Under the pieces are notes generated by a model, which saw nothing but the letters and a program-made list of their open reading frames with translations, had not been told where the DNA came from and made no database searches. A DNA stretch of 64,000 nucleotides, taken from contig CAIKLM010000082.1 of assembly GCA_903828235.1 (NCBI GenBank), positions 1-64,000 on the forward strand. Direction: 5' to 3'. This DNA is from an uncultured beta proteobacterium. Its GTDB lineage: Bacteria > Pseudomonadota > Gammaproteobacteria > Burkholderiales > Burkholderiaceae_C. A program made the position numbers and the translations under genes. This document shows, one piece after another, positions 54,700-63,257 of this stretch (position 1 is the stretch's first letter; each line of letters starts with the position of its first letter).

Positions 54700-56141
54700 C
54701 GCCGGCCGAGCTGCTGGCCCGCGTCGAGGCCGCGGGCCTCGAGCAGGTGCGCGTGGCCTGGGCCGACCTGCACGGCAGCCACCGCTGCAAGACGCTGGTG
54801 GTGGGCGGGGGCTTCGGCACGCGCGCGCTGGCCGCGGCGCTGGAGGGCGGCGTCGGCCTCGTGAGCACGCTGCTGCTGAAGGACACGGCCGACCGCACGG
54901 CGCTGCCGGTGTTCGAGCCCGGCGCGCTCGACGGCCTGCCCGGCTTCGGCGCCGCCAACAACCTGCTGCTGTGGCCCGAGCCGGCGAGCTTCGTCGTGCT
55001 GCCCTGGGCGCCGCGCACCGGCTGGCTGCGCGCCACGCCGCGCTGGGCTGACGGCCGCCCGGTCGAGGCTGACCCGCGCGGCGTGCTCGAGCGCGCGCTC
55101 GGGCGGCTGGCCGACGCGGGCTACACGCTGCGCGTGGGGCTGGAGGTGGAGTTCCACGTCTACCGCCTCGATGCCGCGCCGCTGCCGGCGGCGGTGCACG
55201 GCTGGCCCGCCGAGCCAGCGGCGGTGCACGCGCTGCACCCGGGCCACGGCCTGCTCAACGAGGCCTGGGCCGACCGCGCCGACGCCGTGTTCGCCACCGT
55301 GCGCCGCGTGGCCGAGGGCCTGGGCCTGCCGCTGGCCAGCCTGGAGGTGGAGTTCGGCCCCAGCCAGCTGGAGGCGGTGTTCTCGGCGACCGACGCGCTG
55401 ACGGCGGCCGATCACCTCGTCGCCTTCCGCAACGGCGTGCGCCAGGCGCTGGCCCGCGAGGGCTGGCACGCCACCTTCATGGCGCGGCCGCCGTTGCCCG
55501 GCGCCATGGCCAGCGGCTGGCACCTGCACCAGAGCCTGGCCACGGCCGACGGCCCGCAGGCCGGCCGGAATGCCTTCGTGCGGGGCGCCGCGGGCGGCGG
55601 CGCGCACGAGGCGCGCGCCGTGCTGTCGGACACCGGCGCGCACTGGCTGGCCGGGCTGCTGGCGCACGCGCCGGCCCTGGCCGCGCTGAGCGTGCCCACC
55701 GCGGTGGGCTTCGAGCGCTTCAAGGGCAGCCCGATGGCGCCCACCGCGGCGCACTGGGGCTTCGACAACCGCGGCGCCATGCTGCGCGTGATCGGTGCGC
55801 CGGGCGACGCCGCCACGCGCATCGAGAACCGCCTGGGCGAGCCGCTGGCCAACCCCTACCTGTGCCTGGCCGGGCAGGTGGGCGCGGGCCTGGACGGGCT
55901 GGCGCGCCGGCTGGAGCCCGGCGCCGCCGTGCGCGCCCCCTACGAGCCGCAGCCCGCGCCGCTGCCGGCCACGCCCGCGGCGGCGCTGGACGCGCTGGCC
56001 GCAGACGCCGTGCTGTGCGAGGCCCTGGGCCCGGCCCTGTGTCGGGTGCACGACGCGGTGCGCCGTGCCGAGATCGCGCGCCGCGCCGCCGCCCCCGACC
56101 CCGCGGAGTGGGACCGCCGCGAGCTGTTCGGCCGCTTCTGA
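54696..56141 (+). CDS. Glutamine-synthetase-like gamma-glutamyl ligase
   Basis: This 481-residue member of the glutamine synthetase superfamily keeps the beta-grasp entry (LEQVRVAWADLHGSHR) and active-site elements: Glu150 and Glu152 in GLEVEFHVYR, Glu219 and Glu226 in LEVEFGPSQLEAV, His276 in SGWHLHQSL, NRGAMLRVI and RIENRLGEPLANPYL. It lacks the GSI adenylylation segment around Tyr400 of GlnA. Such GS-like enzymes glutamylate amines (aniline, isopropylamine, polyamines) rather than ammonia. The start overlaps the oxygenase stop (ATGA), which implies one pathway. GlnA itself is elsewhere in the window, so this is not the housekeeping enzyme. Confidence 0.82.
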   Translation: MTPAELLARVEAAGLEQVRVAWADLHGSHRCKTLVVGGGFGTRALAAALEGGVGLVSTLLLKDTADRTALPVFEPGALDGLPGFGAANNLLLWPEPASFVVLPWAPRTGWLRATPRWADGRPVEADPRGVLERALGRLADAGYTLRVGLEVEFHVYRLDAAPLPAAVHGWPAEPAAVHALHPGHGLLNEAWADRADAVFATVRRVAEGLGLPLASLEVEFGPSQLEAVFSATDALTAADHLVAFRNGVRQALAREGWHATFMARPPLPGAMASGWHLHQSLATADGPQAGRNAFVRGAAGGGAHEARAVLSDTGAHWLAGLLAHAPALAALSVPTAVGFERFKGSPMAPTAAHWGFDNRGAMLRVIGAPGDAATRIENRLGEPLANPYLCLAGQVGAGLDGLARRLEPGAAVRAPYEPQPAPLPATPAAALDALAADAVLCEALGPALCRVHDAVRRAEIARRAAAPDPAEWDRRELFGRF

Positions 56142-56271
56142 CGACCCCCCGGACGCCGCCCACCGAGCCCCGATCCATGCCGCAAGGGCATGGCAGCTAG
56201 TCGGGAATGCCGCAGGGCGGCACCGGCCCGGGTGCCGCGACAATGCAGGGGCGCCTGTCGCCGTGCCCCCG

Positions 56272-56595
56272 ATGCCCACGATCCATTTCGACCACGCCGA
56301 CGGCCACCGCGTCACGATCCAGGGCATGCCGCGCCAGAGCCTGATGAAGGCCGCGGTGGCGGCCGGCGTCGACGCCATCGCCGCCGACTGCGGCGGCACG
56401 CTGAGCTGCGCCACCTGCCACGTGATGATCGACGAGCCCTGGCGCGGCCGGCTGCCGGCGCCGTCTTCCGACGAGGACGCCATGCTCGAACTCACCGCCG
56501 CCCCACGCGAGCCGGGCAGCCGCCTGTCGTGTCAGGTCGTGCTCGACGCCGCGCTCGACGGGCTCGTCGTGCGCCTGCCAGCCCGACAGTACTGA
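56272..56595 (+). CDS. [2Fe-2S] ferredoxin, adrenodoxin/ISC type
   Basis: This 107-residue ferredoxin has the cluster Cys pattern Cys40, Cys46 and Cys49 (DCGGTLSCATCHV), with the fourth at Cys87 (RLSCQVV). A GACAAT hexamer about 30 bp before ATG 56272 may be a -10. It lies 130 bp after the ligase and 13 bp before the TRAP transporter. It would deliver electrons to the Rieske oxygenase; the matching reductase is not in the window. Confidence 0.88.
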   Translation: MPTIHFDHADGHRVTIQGMPRQSLMKAAVAAGVDAIAADCGGTLSCATCHVMIDEPWRGRLPAPSSDEDAMLELTAAPREPGSRLSCQVVLDAALDGLVVRLPARQY

Positions 56596-56608
56596 GACCC
56601 TGCCCACC

Positions 56609-57091
56609 ATGCGCCTGCTGGAAATCCTTGCCAAGGCCGCCGCCGTCCTCGCCGGCGTGCTGCTGACGGCGATCACGATGATGACGGTGGCCAGCGTCGT
56701 CGGCCGCAACACCACCGGCTGGACGCTGGTCGGCGACTTCGAGCTTGCCGGCTCGGCAGCCGGCGCGGCCATCGCGCTGTTCCTGCCCTGGTGCCAGTGG
56801 GAGCGCGGCCACATCATCGTGGACTTCTTCACCACGCGCGCCTCGGACGCCACCCGTGAGCGGCTCGACCGCTTCGGCGCCCTGGTGCTGGCCGCGGTGC
56901 TGGCGCTGATGACCTGGCGCAGCGCGATCGGCGGCCTCAAGGCCTGGGAGTCGCAGACCGGCTCGATGATGCTGGGCCTGCCGGAGTGGATCGTCTACGT
57001 CGGCATCGTGCCCGGGCTCGGCCTGGCGGCCGTGATCGCGCTGGCGCAGGCGGTGCGGGGCTTCGGCCCGGCGGCGGAGGTCCAGCCGTGA
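56609..57091 (+). CDS. TRAP transporter small permease (DctQ type)
   Basis: This 160-residue protein has four hydrophobic segments, as expected of the small TRAP subunit. The family motif is TLVGDFELAGSAAGAAIALFL and the Cys-containing PWCQWERGHIIVDFF that follows. It helps the large permease import a substrate bound by the periplasmic subunit, driven by a sodium or proton gradient. It overlaps the large subunit start (GTGA). Confidence 0.9.
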   Translation: MRLLEILAKAAAVLAGVLLTAITMMTVASVVGRNTTGWTLVGDFELAGSAAGAAIALFLPWCQWERGHIIVDFFTTRASDATRERLDRFGALVLAAVLALMTWRSAIGGLKAWESQTGSMMLGLPEWIVYVGIVPGLGLAAVIALAQAVRGFGPAAEVQP

Positions 57092-58404
57092 GCCCGATGG
57101 TGCTGACCCTGCTGATCTTCGGCACGATGCTGGTGCTGATGGCGATCCGCGTGCCGATCGCGGCGTCGATGTTCGTGGCCGGCGGCCTGGGCTACCTGCT
57201 GCAGTCCGGCTGGCTGCCGCTGGCGAACTTCCTGAACACGCAGGCCTTCGCGCGCTTCGCCAGCTACGACCTCAGCGTCATCCCGCTGTTCATCCTGATG
57301 GGCAACTTCGCCACGCAGGGCGGGCTGAGCCGGGCGCTGTTCGAGTTCGCGGCCGCGGTGATGGCGCGCTTCAAGGGCGGCCTGGCGATGGCCTCGGTGC
57401 TGGCCTGCGCGGCTTTTGGCGCCATCTGCGGCTCCAGCGTGGCCACCGCCGCCACCATCACGCAGGTGGCGCTGCCGGAGATGAAGAAGCACGGCTATTC
57501 CGGACGCCTGGCCACCGGCACGCTGGCCGCCGGCGGCACGCTGGGCATCCTGATCCCGCCGTCGGTGCCGCTGGTGATCTACGCCATCCTCACCGAGCAG
57601 AACATCGCCAAGCTCTTCGCCGCGGCCATGGTGCCGGGTCTGATCGCGATGCTGATGTACATGATCGCCATCGCGATCTACGTGCGCGTGGTGCCCGGCC
57701 ACGCACCCGAGCACGACGAGGCGCCGGCGCTCACGCTCAAGGCGCTGTCGGGCATCGTGCCCATCGCGGTGATCTTCCTCGTGGTGTTCGGCGGCATCTA
57801 CGGCGGCGTGTTCACGCCCACCGAGGGCGCGGGCGTGGGCGTGGCGGCCACTTTCGTGGCGGCGCTGGCCCGGCGCGAGCTGACCTGGGCCAAGTTCGCG
57901 CACTGCTTCACCGCCACGGCGGCGGCCTCGGGGATGATCTTCCTGATCTTCCTGGGTGCCGATCTGATGAACGCCGCGCTGGCGCTGACGCAGGTGCCGG
58001 GGCAACTGGCCGAGGTCGTGAAGGGCTGGGACGTGCCGCCGGTGGCGGTGGTCGGGGCCATCCTGCTGTTCTACGTGGTGCTCGGCGCCGTGATGGACGA
58101 GCTCAGCATGATCCTGCTGACGATCCCGATCTTCTTCCCGGTGGTGATGGGCCTGGACTTCGGACTGCCGCGCGAGAGCGTGGCGCTGTGGTTCGGCGTG
58201 ATGGTGCTGATGACCGTGGGCTTCGGCCTGCTGGCGCCGCCGGTGGGGCTGAACGTCTACATCGTCAACAGCCTCGCCCGCGACGTGCCCATCGCCGAGA
58301 GCTACCGCGGCGTGATGCCCTTCCTGGTGGCCGACACGCTGCGCGCGCTGCTGGTGCTGTTCGTGCCGGCCATCGCGCTGTGGGTGCTGCCCTTCGTCGG
58401 GTGA
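57088..58404 (+). CDS. TRAP transporter large permease (DctM type)
   Basis: This 438-residue permease has about 12 to 13 hydrophobic segments. The DctM blocks include LIFGTMLVLMAIRVPIAASM, IPLFILMGNFATQGGLS, GAICGSSVATAATI, TLGILIPPSVPLVIY, FTPTEGAGVGV and GFGLLAPPVGLNVYIVNS. It starts at GTG 57088, overlapping the small subunit; ATG 57097 is an alternative three codons later. It forms the translocation path. Confidence 0.93.
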   Translation: MSPMVLTLLIFGTMLVLMAIRVPIAASMFVAGGLGYLLQSGWLPLANFLNTQAFARFASYDLSVIPLFILMGNFATQGGLSRALFEFAAAVMARFKGGLAMASVLACAAFGAICGSSVATAATITQVALPEMKKHGYSGRLATGTLAAGGTLGILIPPSVPLVIYAILTEQNIAKLFAAAMVPGLIAMLMYMIAIAIYVRVVPGHAPEHDEAPALTLKALSGIVPIAVIFLVVFGGIYGGVFTPTEGAGVGVAATFVAALARRELTWAKFAHCFTATAAASGMIFLIFLGADLMNAALALTQVPGQLAEVVKGWDVPPVAVVGAILLFYVVLGAVMDELSMILLTIPIFFPVVMGLDFGLPRESVALWFGVMVLMTVGFGLLAPPVGLNVYIVNSLARDVPIAESYRGVMPFLVADTLRALLVLFVPAIALWVLPFVG

Positions 58405-58486
58405 ACCCTGACGGCCAGGGGTTTGGCCGCGCGTTAACTTTCCGGGGCAGGCAACCCGCCCTCATCACCCCCGCCCAGGAGACGAC

Positions 58487-59533
58487 ATGATCCAACGCCG
58501 CACCCTCGTGCAAGGTGCCGCCGCCACGGTGGCCACGCTCGGAACGCCGCTGGCCGCCTTCGGCCAGCAGACCGTGACGCTGAAGTTCCACACCTTCATG
58601 CAGCCGATGAGCAACGTGTGGCTCACGATGCACAAGCCCTGGATGGAAAAGGTCGAGAAGGACAGCGGCGGCCGCATCAAGTTCGAGGCCTACCCGGCCA
58701 TGCAGCTCGGCGGCACGCCCGTGCAGCTGTACGACCAGGCGCGCGACGGCGTCGTCGACATCGTCTGGACGCTGCCGGGCAACACCGCGGGCCGCTTCCC
58801 GCGCATCGAGGTCTTCGAGCTGCCGTTCATCATGAACAACGCCGAGGCCACGTCGAAGGCCTACTGGGAGTACTTCCAGACCCAGTGCCCCGACGAGTTC
58901 AAGGAGACGCACGTCATCGCGCTGCAGGTGCACGGCCCGGGCGTCATCCACACCGCCAACAAGGCCGTCAAGAGCGCGGCCGACCTTCGCGGCCTGAAGA
59001 TGCGCGGCCCGACCCGGCAGGTGACCAAGCTGCTGGGCTCGCTGGGCGCCACGCCGGTGGGCATGCCGCTGCCGGGCATCCCCGACGCGCTGAGCAAGGG
59101 CACGATCGACGGCGCCGTCATCCCCTGGGAGGTGGTGCCCTCGGTCAAGGTGCACGAGCTGACCAAGTTCCACGGCGAGTTCCCGGCCGACATGCCGGCG
59201 ATCTACACCACCACCTTCGTGATGGCCATGAACAAGGCCCGCTACGACGGCCTGTCGGCCGACCTGAAGCGCGTGATCGACGCCAATTCCGGCATGTCGG
59301 CCTCGGCCTTCCTGGGCCGCACGCAGCAGGGCAACGACCCCATCGGCCGCAAGTCGGCCACCGACCGCGGCAACACCATCCACACCTTCACGCGGGCGGA
59401 AACGGAAGACTTCATCAAGCGCTCCGCCGCCATCGACGACGAGTGGGTGGCCGACATGGACAAGCGCGGCTTCAAGGGCGCGCAGCTGCTGTCCAGCGCG
59501 AAGGCGCTGATCGCCAAGCACGGCCGCGGCTGA
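58487..59533 (+). CDS. TRAP transporter periplasmic binding protein (DctP type)
   Basis: This 348-residue protein has a Tat-like signal (MIQRRTLVQGAAATVATLGT, then AAFGQQT). The DctP fold follows, with TLKFHTFMQPMSNVWLTMHK, FEAYPAMQLGGTPVQLYDQA and the substrate Arg in LRGLKMRGPTRQVTKLLGS. It binds a carboxylate-bearing solute for the DctQM pair. A good AGGAG ribosome site precedes ATG 58487. Its gene lies at the end of the oxygenase module, 10 bp from the convergent ROK kinase. Confidence 0.92.
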   Translation: MIQRRTLVQGAAATVATLGTPLAAFGQQTVTLKFHTFMQPMSNVWLTMHKPWMEKVEKDSGGRIKFEAYPAMQLGGTPVQLYDQARDGVVDIVWTLPGNTAGRFPRIEVFELPFIMNNAEATSKAYWEYFQTQCPDEFKETHVIALQVHGPGVIHTANKAVKSAADLRGLKMRGPTRQVTKLLGSLGATPVGMPLPGIPDALSKGTIDGAVIPWEVVPSVKVHELTKFHGEFPADMPAIYTTTFVMAMNKARYDGLSADLKRVIDANSGMSASAFLGRTQQGNDPIGRKSATDRGNTIHTFTRAETEDFIKRSAAIDDEWVADMDKRGFKGAQLLSSAKALIAKHGRG

Positions 59534-59542
59534 CGCGCGGCT

Positions 59543-60481
59543 TCAGGGCAGGGCCTGCCGGCCCAGCCAGGCGGCGCCTCGCACCCCCGAGGCGTCGCCG
59601 TGCAGGCTGTGCCGCAGCCGGGTGCGCACCGGTTCGGTGGTCGAGGCGCCGAAGACCCATCGGTGCCAGGTGGCCGTCACCCGCTCGGCCAGGCCCGCCA
59701 GTTGCGACAGGCCCCCGCCGAGCACGATGACGTCGGGGTCCAGCAGGTTGACCACGCCCGCCAGCGCGCGGGCCAGCCGCTGGCCGTGGCGCTCGAGCGC
59801 GGCCCGTGCGGCCACGTCGCCCGCGGCGGCGGCTTCGGCCACCTGAACCGCGGTGAGGCCCGCGCCGCCGCCCGCGAGCGCGTGGTCGCGCGCCAGGGCC
59901 GGCCCGGCCAGTAGCGTCTCGATGCAGCCGCGCTGGCCGCAGTAGCAGGGCCAGGCCGGGTCTTCGCCGGTGGCCCAGGGCAGCGGGTTGTGGCCCCATT
60001 CCCCGGCCAGCCCGTTGGCACCCTGCAGCACGCGGCCGTGCACCGCGATGCCGGCGCCGACCCCGGTGCCCAGGATCACCGCGAACACCACCGGCGCGCC
60101 GGCCCCGGCGCCGTCGGTGGCCTCCGACAGCGCCAGGCAGTTGGCGTCGTTGGCCAGGGCCACGGGCTGGCCCAGCAGGGCCTGCAGGTCGGCCTGCAGC
60201 GGCCGGCCGTTCAGGCAGGTGGAGTTGCAGTTCTTCATCAGCCCGCCGGCACCGGCCGTGCCGGGCGTGCCGGCGCCGATGCTGAAGCCCTCGCCCGGGG
60301 CGATGCCGGCCAGCGCCGCCCGCGCATCGGCCACCTGCGCGGCCATGGCGGCCAGCGTGCCGGCGTAGTCCCCCTGCGGCGTGGGGCGGCGGTCGCGCCA
60401 GGCCGGCGCGCCGTCGGGGCCCAGCAACTGCGCCTCGATCTTGGTGCCGCCGAGGTCGATGCCCAGCGCGAAGCGCTGCAT
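59543..60481 (-). CDS. ROK-family sugar kinase
   Basis: This 312-residue sugar kinase has the N-terminal phosphate motif GIDLGGTKIEAQ, the substrate segment NDANCLALSEATDG, ILGTGVGAGI, and the zinc-binding GHNPLPW with CYCGQRGCIE. Members phosphorylate glucose, fructose or N-acetylated amino sugars, and the motifs do not separate these. I start at 60481 (MQRFALGIDLGG). It lies 14 bp after the aminopeptidase P gene on the reverse strand. Confidence 0.87.
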   Translation of the reverse strand: MQRFALGIDLGGTKIEAQLLGPDGAPAWRDRRPTPQGDYAGTLAAMAAQVADARAALAGIAPGEGFSIGAGTPGTAGAGGLMKNCNSTCLNGRPLQADLQALLGQPVALANDANCLALSEATDGAGAGAPVVFAVILGTGVGAGIAVHGRVLQGANGLAGEWGHNPLPWATGEDPAWPCYCGQRGCIETLLAGPALARDHALAGGGAGLTAVQVAEAAAAGDVAARAALERHGQRLARALAGVVNLLDPDVIVLGGGLSQLAGLAERVTATWHRWVFGASTTEPVRTRLRHSLHGDASGVRGAAWLGRQALP

Positions 60482-60495
60482 CGCGTCGGCCGGCC

Positions 60496-62331
60496 TCACA
60501 GGGGTTCGGTGCGCTCGATCAGCCAGGCCCGTGCCGCGGCGTGCTCGGGCGCGGCCAGGCGCGGCGCCAGCCGCTCGCGCACCGTGGCGTGGTAGGCGTT
60601 CAGCCAGGCCAGCTCGTCGGCGCGCAGCAGCGCCCGGTCGATGCAGCGCGTGTCGATGGGGCACAGCGTGAGCGTCTCGAACTCGAGGAACTCGCCGAAC
60701 GTCGTGTCTTCGGCCGTGGCCGCGGGCACGTTGAGCACCAGGTTCTCGATGCGCACGCCCCACTGCCCCGGGCGGTACACGCCGGGCTCGATGCTGGTGA
60801 TCATGCCCGGCTCCATGGCCATCTCGGGCGTGGGCACGGCCTTGCTGATGCTCTGCGGGCCCTCGTGCACGGCCAGGAAGTAGCCCACGCCGTGGCCCGT
60901 GCCGTGGCCGAACTCGATGCCCTCGGCCCACAGCGGCGCGCGCGCCAGGCTGTCCAGCATCGGGCTTGGCGTGCCGCGTGGGAAGCGCGCGCGGCTCAGC
61001 TGCATCGTGCCCTTGAGCACCAGCGTGTAGTCGCGCTTCATCGCCGCGCTCACGGTGCCGACGGGCCACACGCGCGTGATGTCGGTGGTGCCGCCCAGGT
61101 ACTGGCCGCCGCTGTCGATGAGCAGCAGGCCGTCGCCCTCGATGACGGCGTGGTGATCGAGCGTGGCGCGGTAGTGCGGCATGGCGCCGTTGGCGTTGTA
61201 GCCGGCGATCACCGGGAAGCTCAGGCCCTTGAAGCCGGGCCGCCGCGCGCGCTCGCCGCTCAGGCGCTCGTCGACCGTCAGCTCGGTGAGGCGTTCGCCG
61301 CGGGCCAGCGCGGCCTCGAACCAGGCGTAGAACGCGCACATCGCCACGCCGTCCTCGATCATGGCCTCGCGCACGTGGGCGGCCTCGGCGGCGCTCTTGC
61401 GGCTCTTCAGCAGCGTGCTGGGGTTGATGGCCTCCTTGACGGCCACGCCCGCGGCCACGGCCTGGCGCAGGCCCAGCGTCACGCGCTTGGGGTCGACCAG
61501 CAGCGTGCCGCCCGCGGGCAGCGCGGCCAGCGCGGCGGCGGCGTCGGGGTAGGGCGCCAGCGCGATGCCGTCCGCGGCCAGCGCCGCGGCCAGCGCGGGG
61601 CCCAGCTTGCCCTCGCCGATGAACAGCGTGCCGCGCAGCGCGGTACCCGTGGCGTCGAGCAGCAGGTGGCCCAGGAACACCGGGTTGTAGTTGACGTCGC
61701 TGCCGCGCAGGTTGGTGATCCAGGCCAGGTCGTCGACCGTGCTGACCAGGTGGTGCGTGGCGCCGTGGGCGCGCAGCGCCTCGTGCACGGCGGCCAGGCG
61801 GGCAGCGCGCGGCGCGGTGGCGTGCGGCGGCTCGTGCTCGTACACGGGTTGCGGCGGCAACGGCGCGCGCCCGGGCCAGATGCGGTCGACGAGGTCGAGG
61901 TCGGTGCGCAGCCGCACGCCGGCCTTGTCGAGCGCGGCGCGCAGTGCGGCGTGCAGGCCCAGGCCCAGCACCTGCCCGTCCACCGCCACCGTGGCGCCGG
62001 GCGGCACGTGTCGCGCCAGCCAGTCGACGTGGTTCAGCGCCGCGCCGGTGGCGATCTTCTCCAGCGCGATGCCGGTGCCGGCGAGCTCGGCCTCGGCCTG
62101 CGTCCAGTAGCGGCTGTCGGCGAACAGCACCGCGGTGTCGGCTGCCACCACCAGCGTGCCCATGCTGCCGGTGAAGCCCGAGAGCCACTCGCGCGCCTGC
62201 CAGCGCTCGGGCAGGTATTCGCTGAGGTGCGGATCGGCGCTGGGCACCACCACGGCGTGCACGCCGGCCTCGGCCATGGCCTCGCGCAGGTGGGCGATGC
62301 GCAGGCGGATCGGGGAGGTGCGGGTGTCCAT
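60496..62331 (-). CDS. Xaa-Pro aminopeptidase (aminopeptidase P family, long form)
   Basis: This 611-residue M24B peptidase removes the N-terminal residue before a Pro. It has two creatinase-like N-terminal domains (IRLRIAHLREAMAEAGVHAV, then LIDSRYWTQAEAEL-like ADSRYW) and the metal peptidase domain. Metal ligands are visible in LIDSGGQYLGGTTDITR (two Asp), HGTGHGVGYFLAVHE (His), and the Glu residues in ITSIEPGVY and IENLV. It starts 64 bp after the kynA stop and precedes the kinase gene by 14 bp. Confidence 0.92.
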   Translation of the reverse strand: MDTRTSPIRLRIAHLREAMAEAGVHAVVVPSADPHLSEYLPERWQAREWLSGFTGSMGTLVVAADTAVLFADSRYWTQAEAELAGTGIALEKIATGAALNHVDWLARHVPPGATVAVDGQVLGLGLHAALRAALDKAGVRLRTDLDLVDRIWPGRAPLPPQPVYEHEPPHATAPRAARLAAVHEALRAHGATHHLVSTVDDLAWITNLRGSDVNYNPVFLGHLLLDATGTALRGTLFIGEGKLGPALAAALAADGIALAPYPDAAAALAALPAGGTLLVDPKRVTLGLRQAVAAGVAVKEAINPSTLLKSRKSAAEAAHVREAMIEDGVAMCAFYAWFEAALARGERLTELTVDERLSGERARRPGFKGLSFPVIAGYNANGAMPHYRATLDHHAVIEGDGLLLIDSGGQYLGGTTDITRVWPVGTVSAAMKRDYTLVLKGTMQLSRARFPRGTPSPMLDSLARAPLWAEGIEFGHGTGHGVGYFLAVHEGPQSISKAVPTPEMAMEPGMITSIEPGVYRPGQWGVRIENLVLNVPAATAEDTTFGEFLEFETLTLCPIDTRCIDRALLRADELAWLNAYHATVRERLAPRLAAPEHAAARAWLIERTEPL

Positions 62332-62395
62332 CGGGCGGGCGTCCTCGGCGGCAGGCGGGGTGACGCCGGATTCTAGGAGCCGGCCCCGGAGAGGG

Positions 62396-63247
62396 TCAGA
62401 GGTCGGTGCGCAGCCGCCAGATCTCGGGGAACAGCACCACGTCGAGCATCTTGCGCAGGTAGCTCACGCCGCCGGTGCCGCCGGTGCCGCGCTTGAAGCC
62501 GATCACGCGCTCCACGGTCGTCAGGTGGCGGAACCGCCACAGGCGGAAGGCGTCCTCCAGGTCGGTGAGCTCCTCGCCGAGCTGGTACAGGTCCCAGTGC
62601 TCGCGCGGCGCGCGGTACACCTGCAGCCAGGCGGCCTCGACCTCGGGGCTCTCGGCGTAGGGCTGCGTCCAGTCGCGCTGCACGTGGCTGGCCGGCACCG
62701 GCAGGCCGCGGCGGGCCAGCAGGCGCAGGCTCTCGTCGTACAGGCTGGGCGCGGTGTACGCGGCATCGACCACGGCCAGCAGGTCGGGCCGGTGGGCGTG
62801 CGGGCGGCGCATCGCGGCGTTCTTGTTGCCCAGCCGGAACTCGATGCAGCGGTACTGCCAGCTCTGGAAGCCGCTGCTCTTGGCCAGCGACGCGCGCATC
62901 GCGCTGTACTCGGGCGGCGTCATCGTGGCCAGCACGTCCCAGGCGTGCACCAGCTGCTCCATGATGCGGCTGACGCGCGCCAGCATCTTGAAGGCGGTGG
63001 GCAGGTCGTCGGCCGCCACGGCGGCGCTGGCCGCGGCCAGCTCGTGCAGCATCAGCTTCATCCACAGCTCGCTGGTCTGGTGCTGCACGATGAACAGCAT
63101 CTCGTCGTGCGCGCCGCTCAGCGGGTGCTGGGCGCCGAGCACGGCGTCGAGGTGCAGGTAGTCGCCGTAGCTCATGCTGCCGGCGAAGTCGAGCTCGGCG
63201 CCGTCGACCGAGGCGGCGTCCGGGGGGTGGAAGGGGCAGCCGCTCAT
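62396..63247 (-). CDS. kynA: Tryptophan 2,3-dioxygenase
   Basis: This 283-residue heme dioxygenase converts L-tryptophan to N-formylkynurenine. The distal His56 lies in [14 protein letters not shown], the substrate-loop motifs [15 protein letters not shown] and SSGF follow, and the heme-iron His is in [11 protein letters not shown] near the C-terminus with [16 protein letters not shown]. The length is normal for the bacterial family. It lies 10 bp downstream of kynU, so the two form a kynurenine-pathway transcript. Confidence 0.96.
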   Translation of the reverse strand: MSGCPFHPPDAASVDGAELDFAGSMSYGDYLHLDAVLGAQHPLSGAHDEMLFIVQHQTSELWMKLMLHELAAASAAVAADDLPTAFKMLARVSRIMEQLVHAWDVLATMTPPEYSAMRASLAKSSGFQSWQYRCIEFRLGNKNAAMRRPHAHRPDLLAVVDAAYTAPSLYDESLRLLARRGLPVPASHVQRDWTQPYAESPEVEAAWLQVYRAPREHWDLYQLGEELTDLEDAFRLWRFRHLTTVERVIGFKRGTGGTGGVSYLRKMLDVVLFPEIWRLRTDL

Positions 63248-63257
63248 GCCGGGTTCC

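Noticed and set aside
59534-59542. Terminator between the TRAP binding protein and the ROK kinase gene
   Set aside because: Only nine bases separate the convergent stops and no hairpin with a T run is present.
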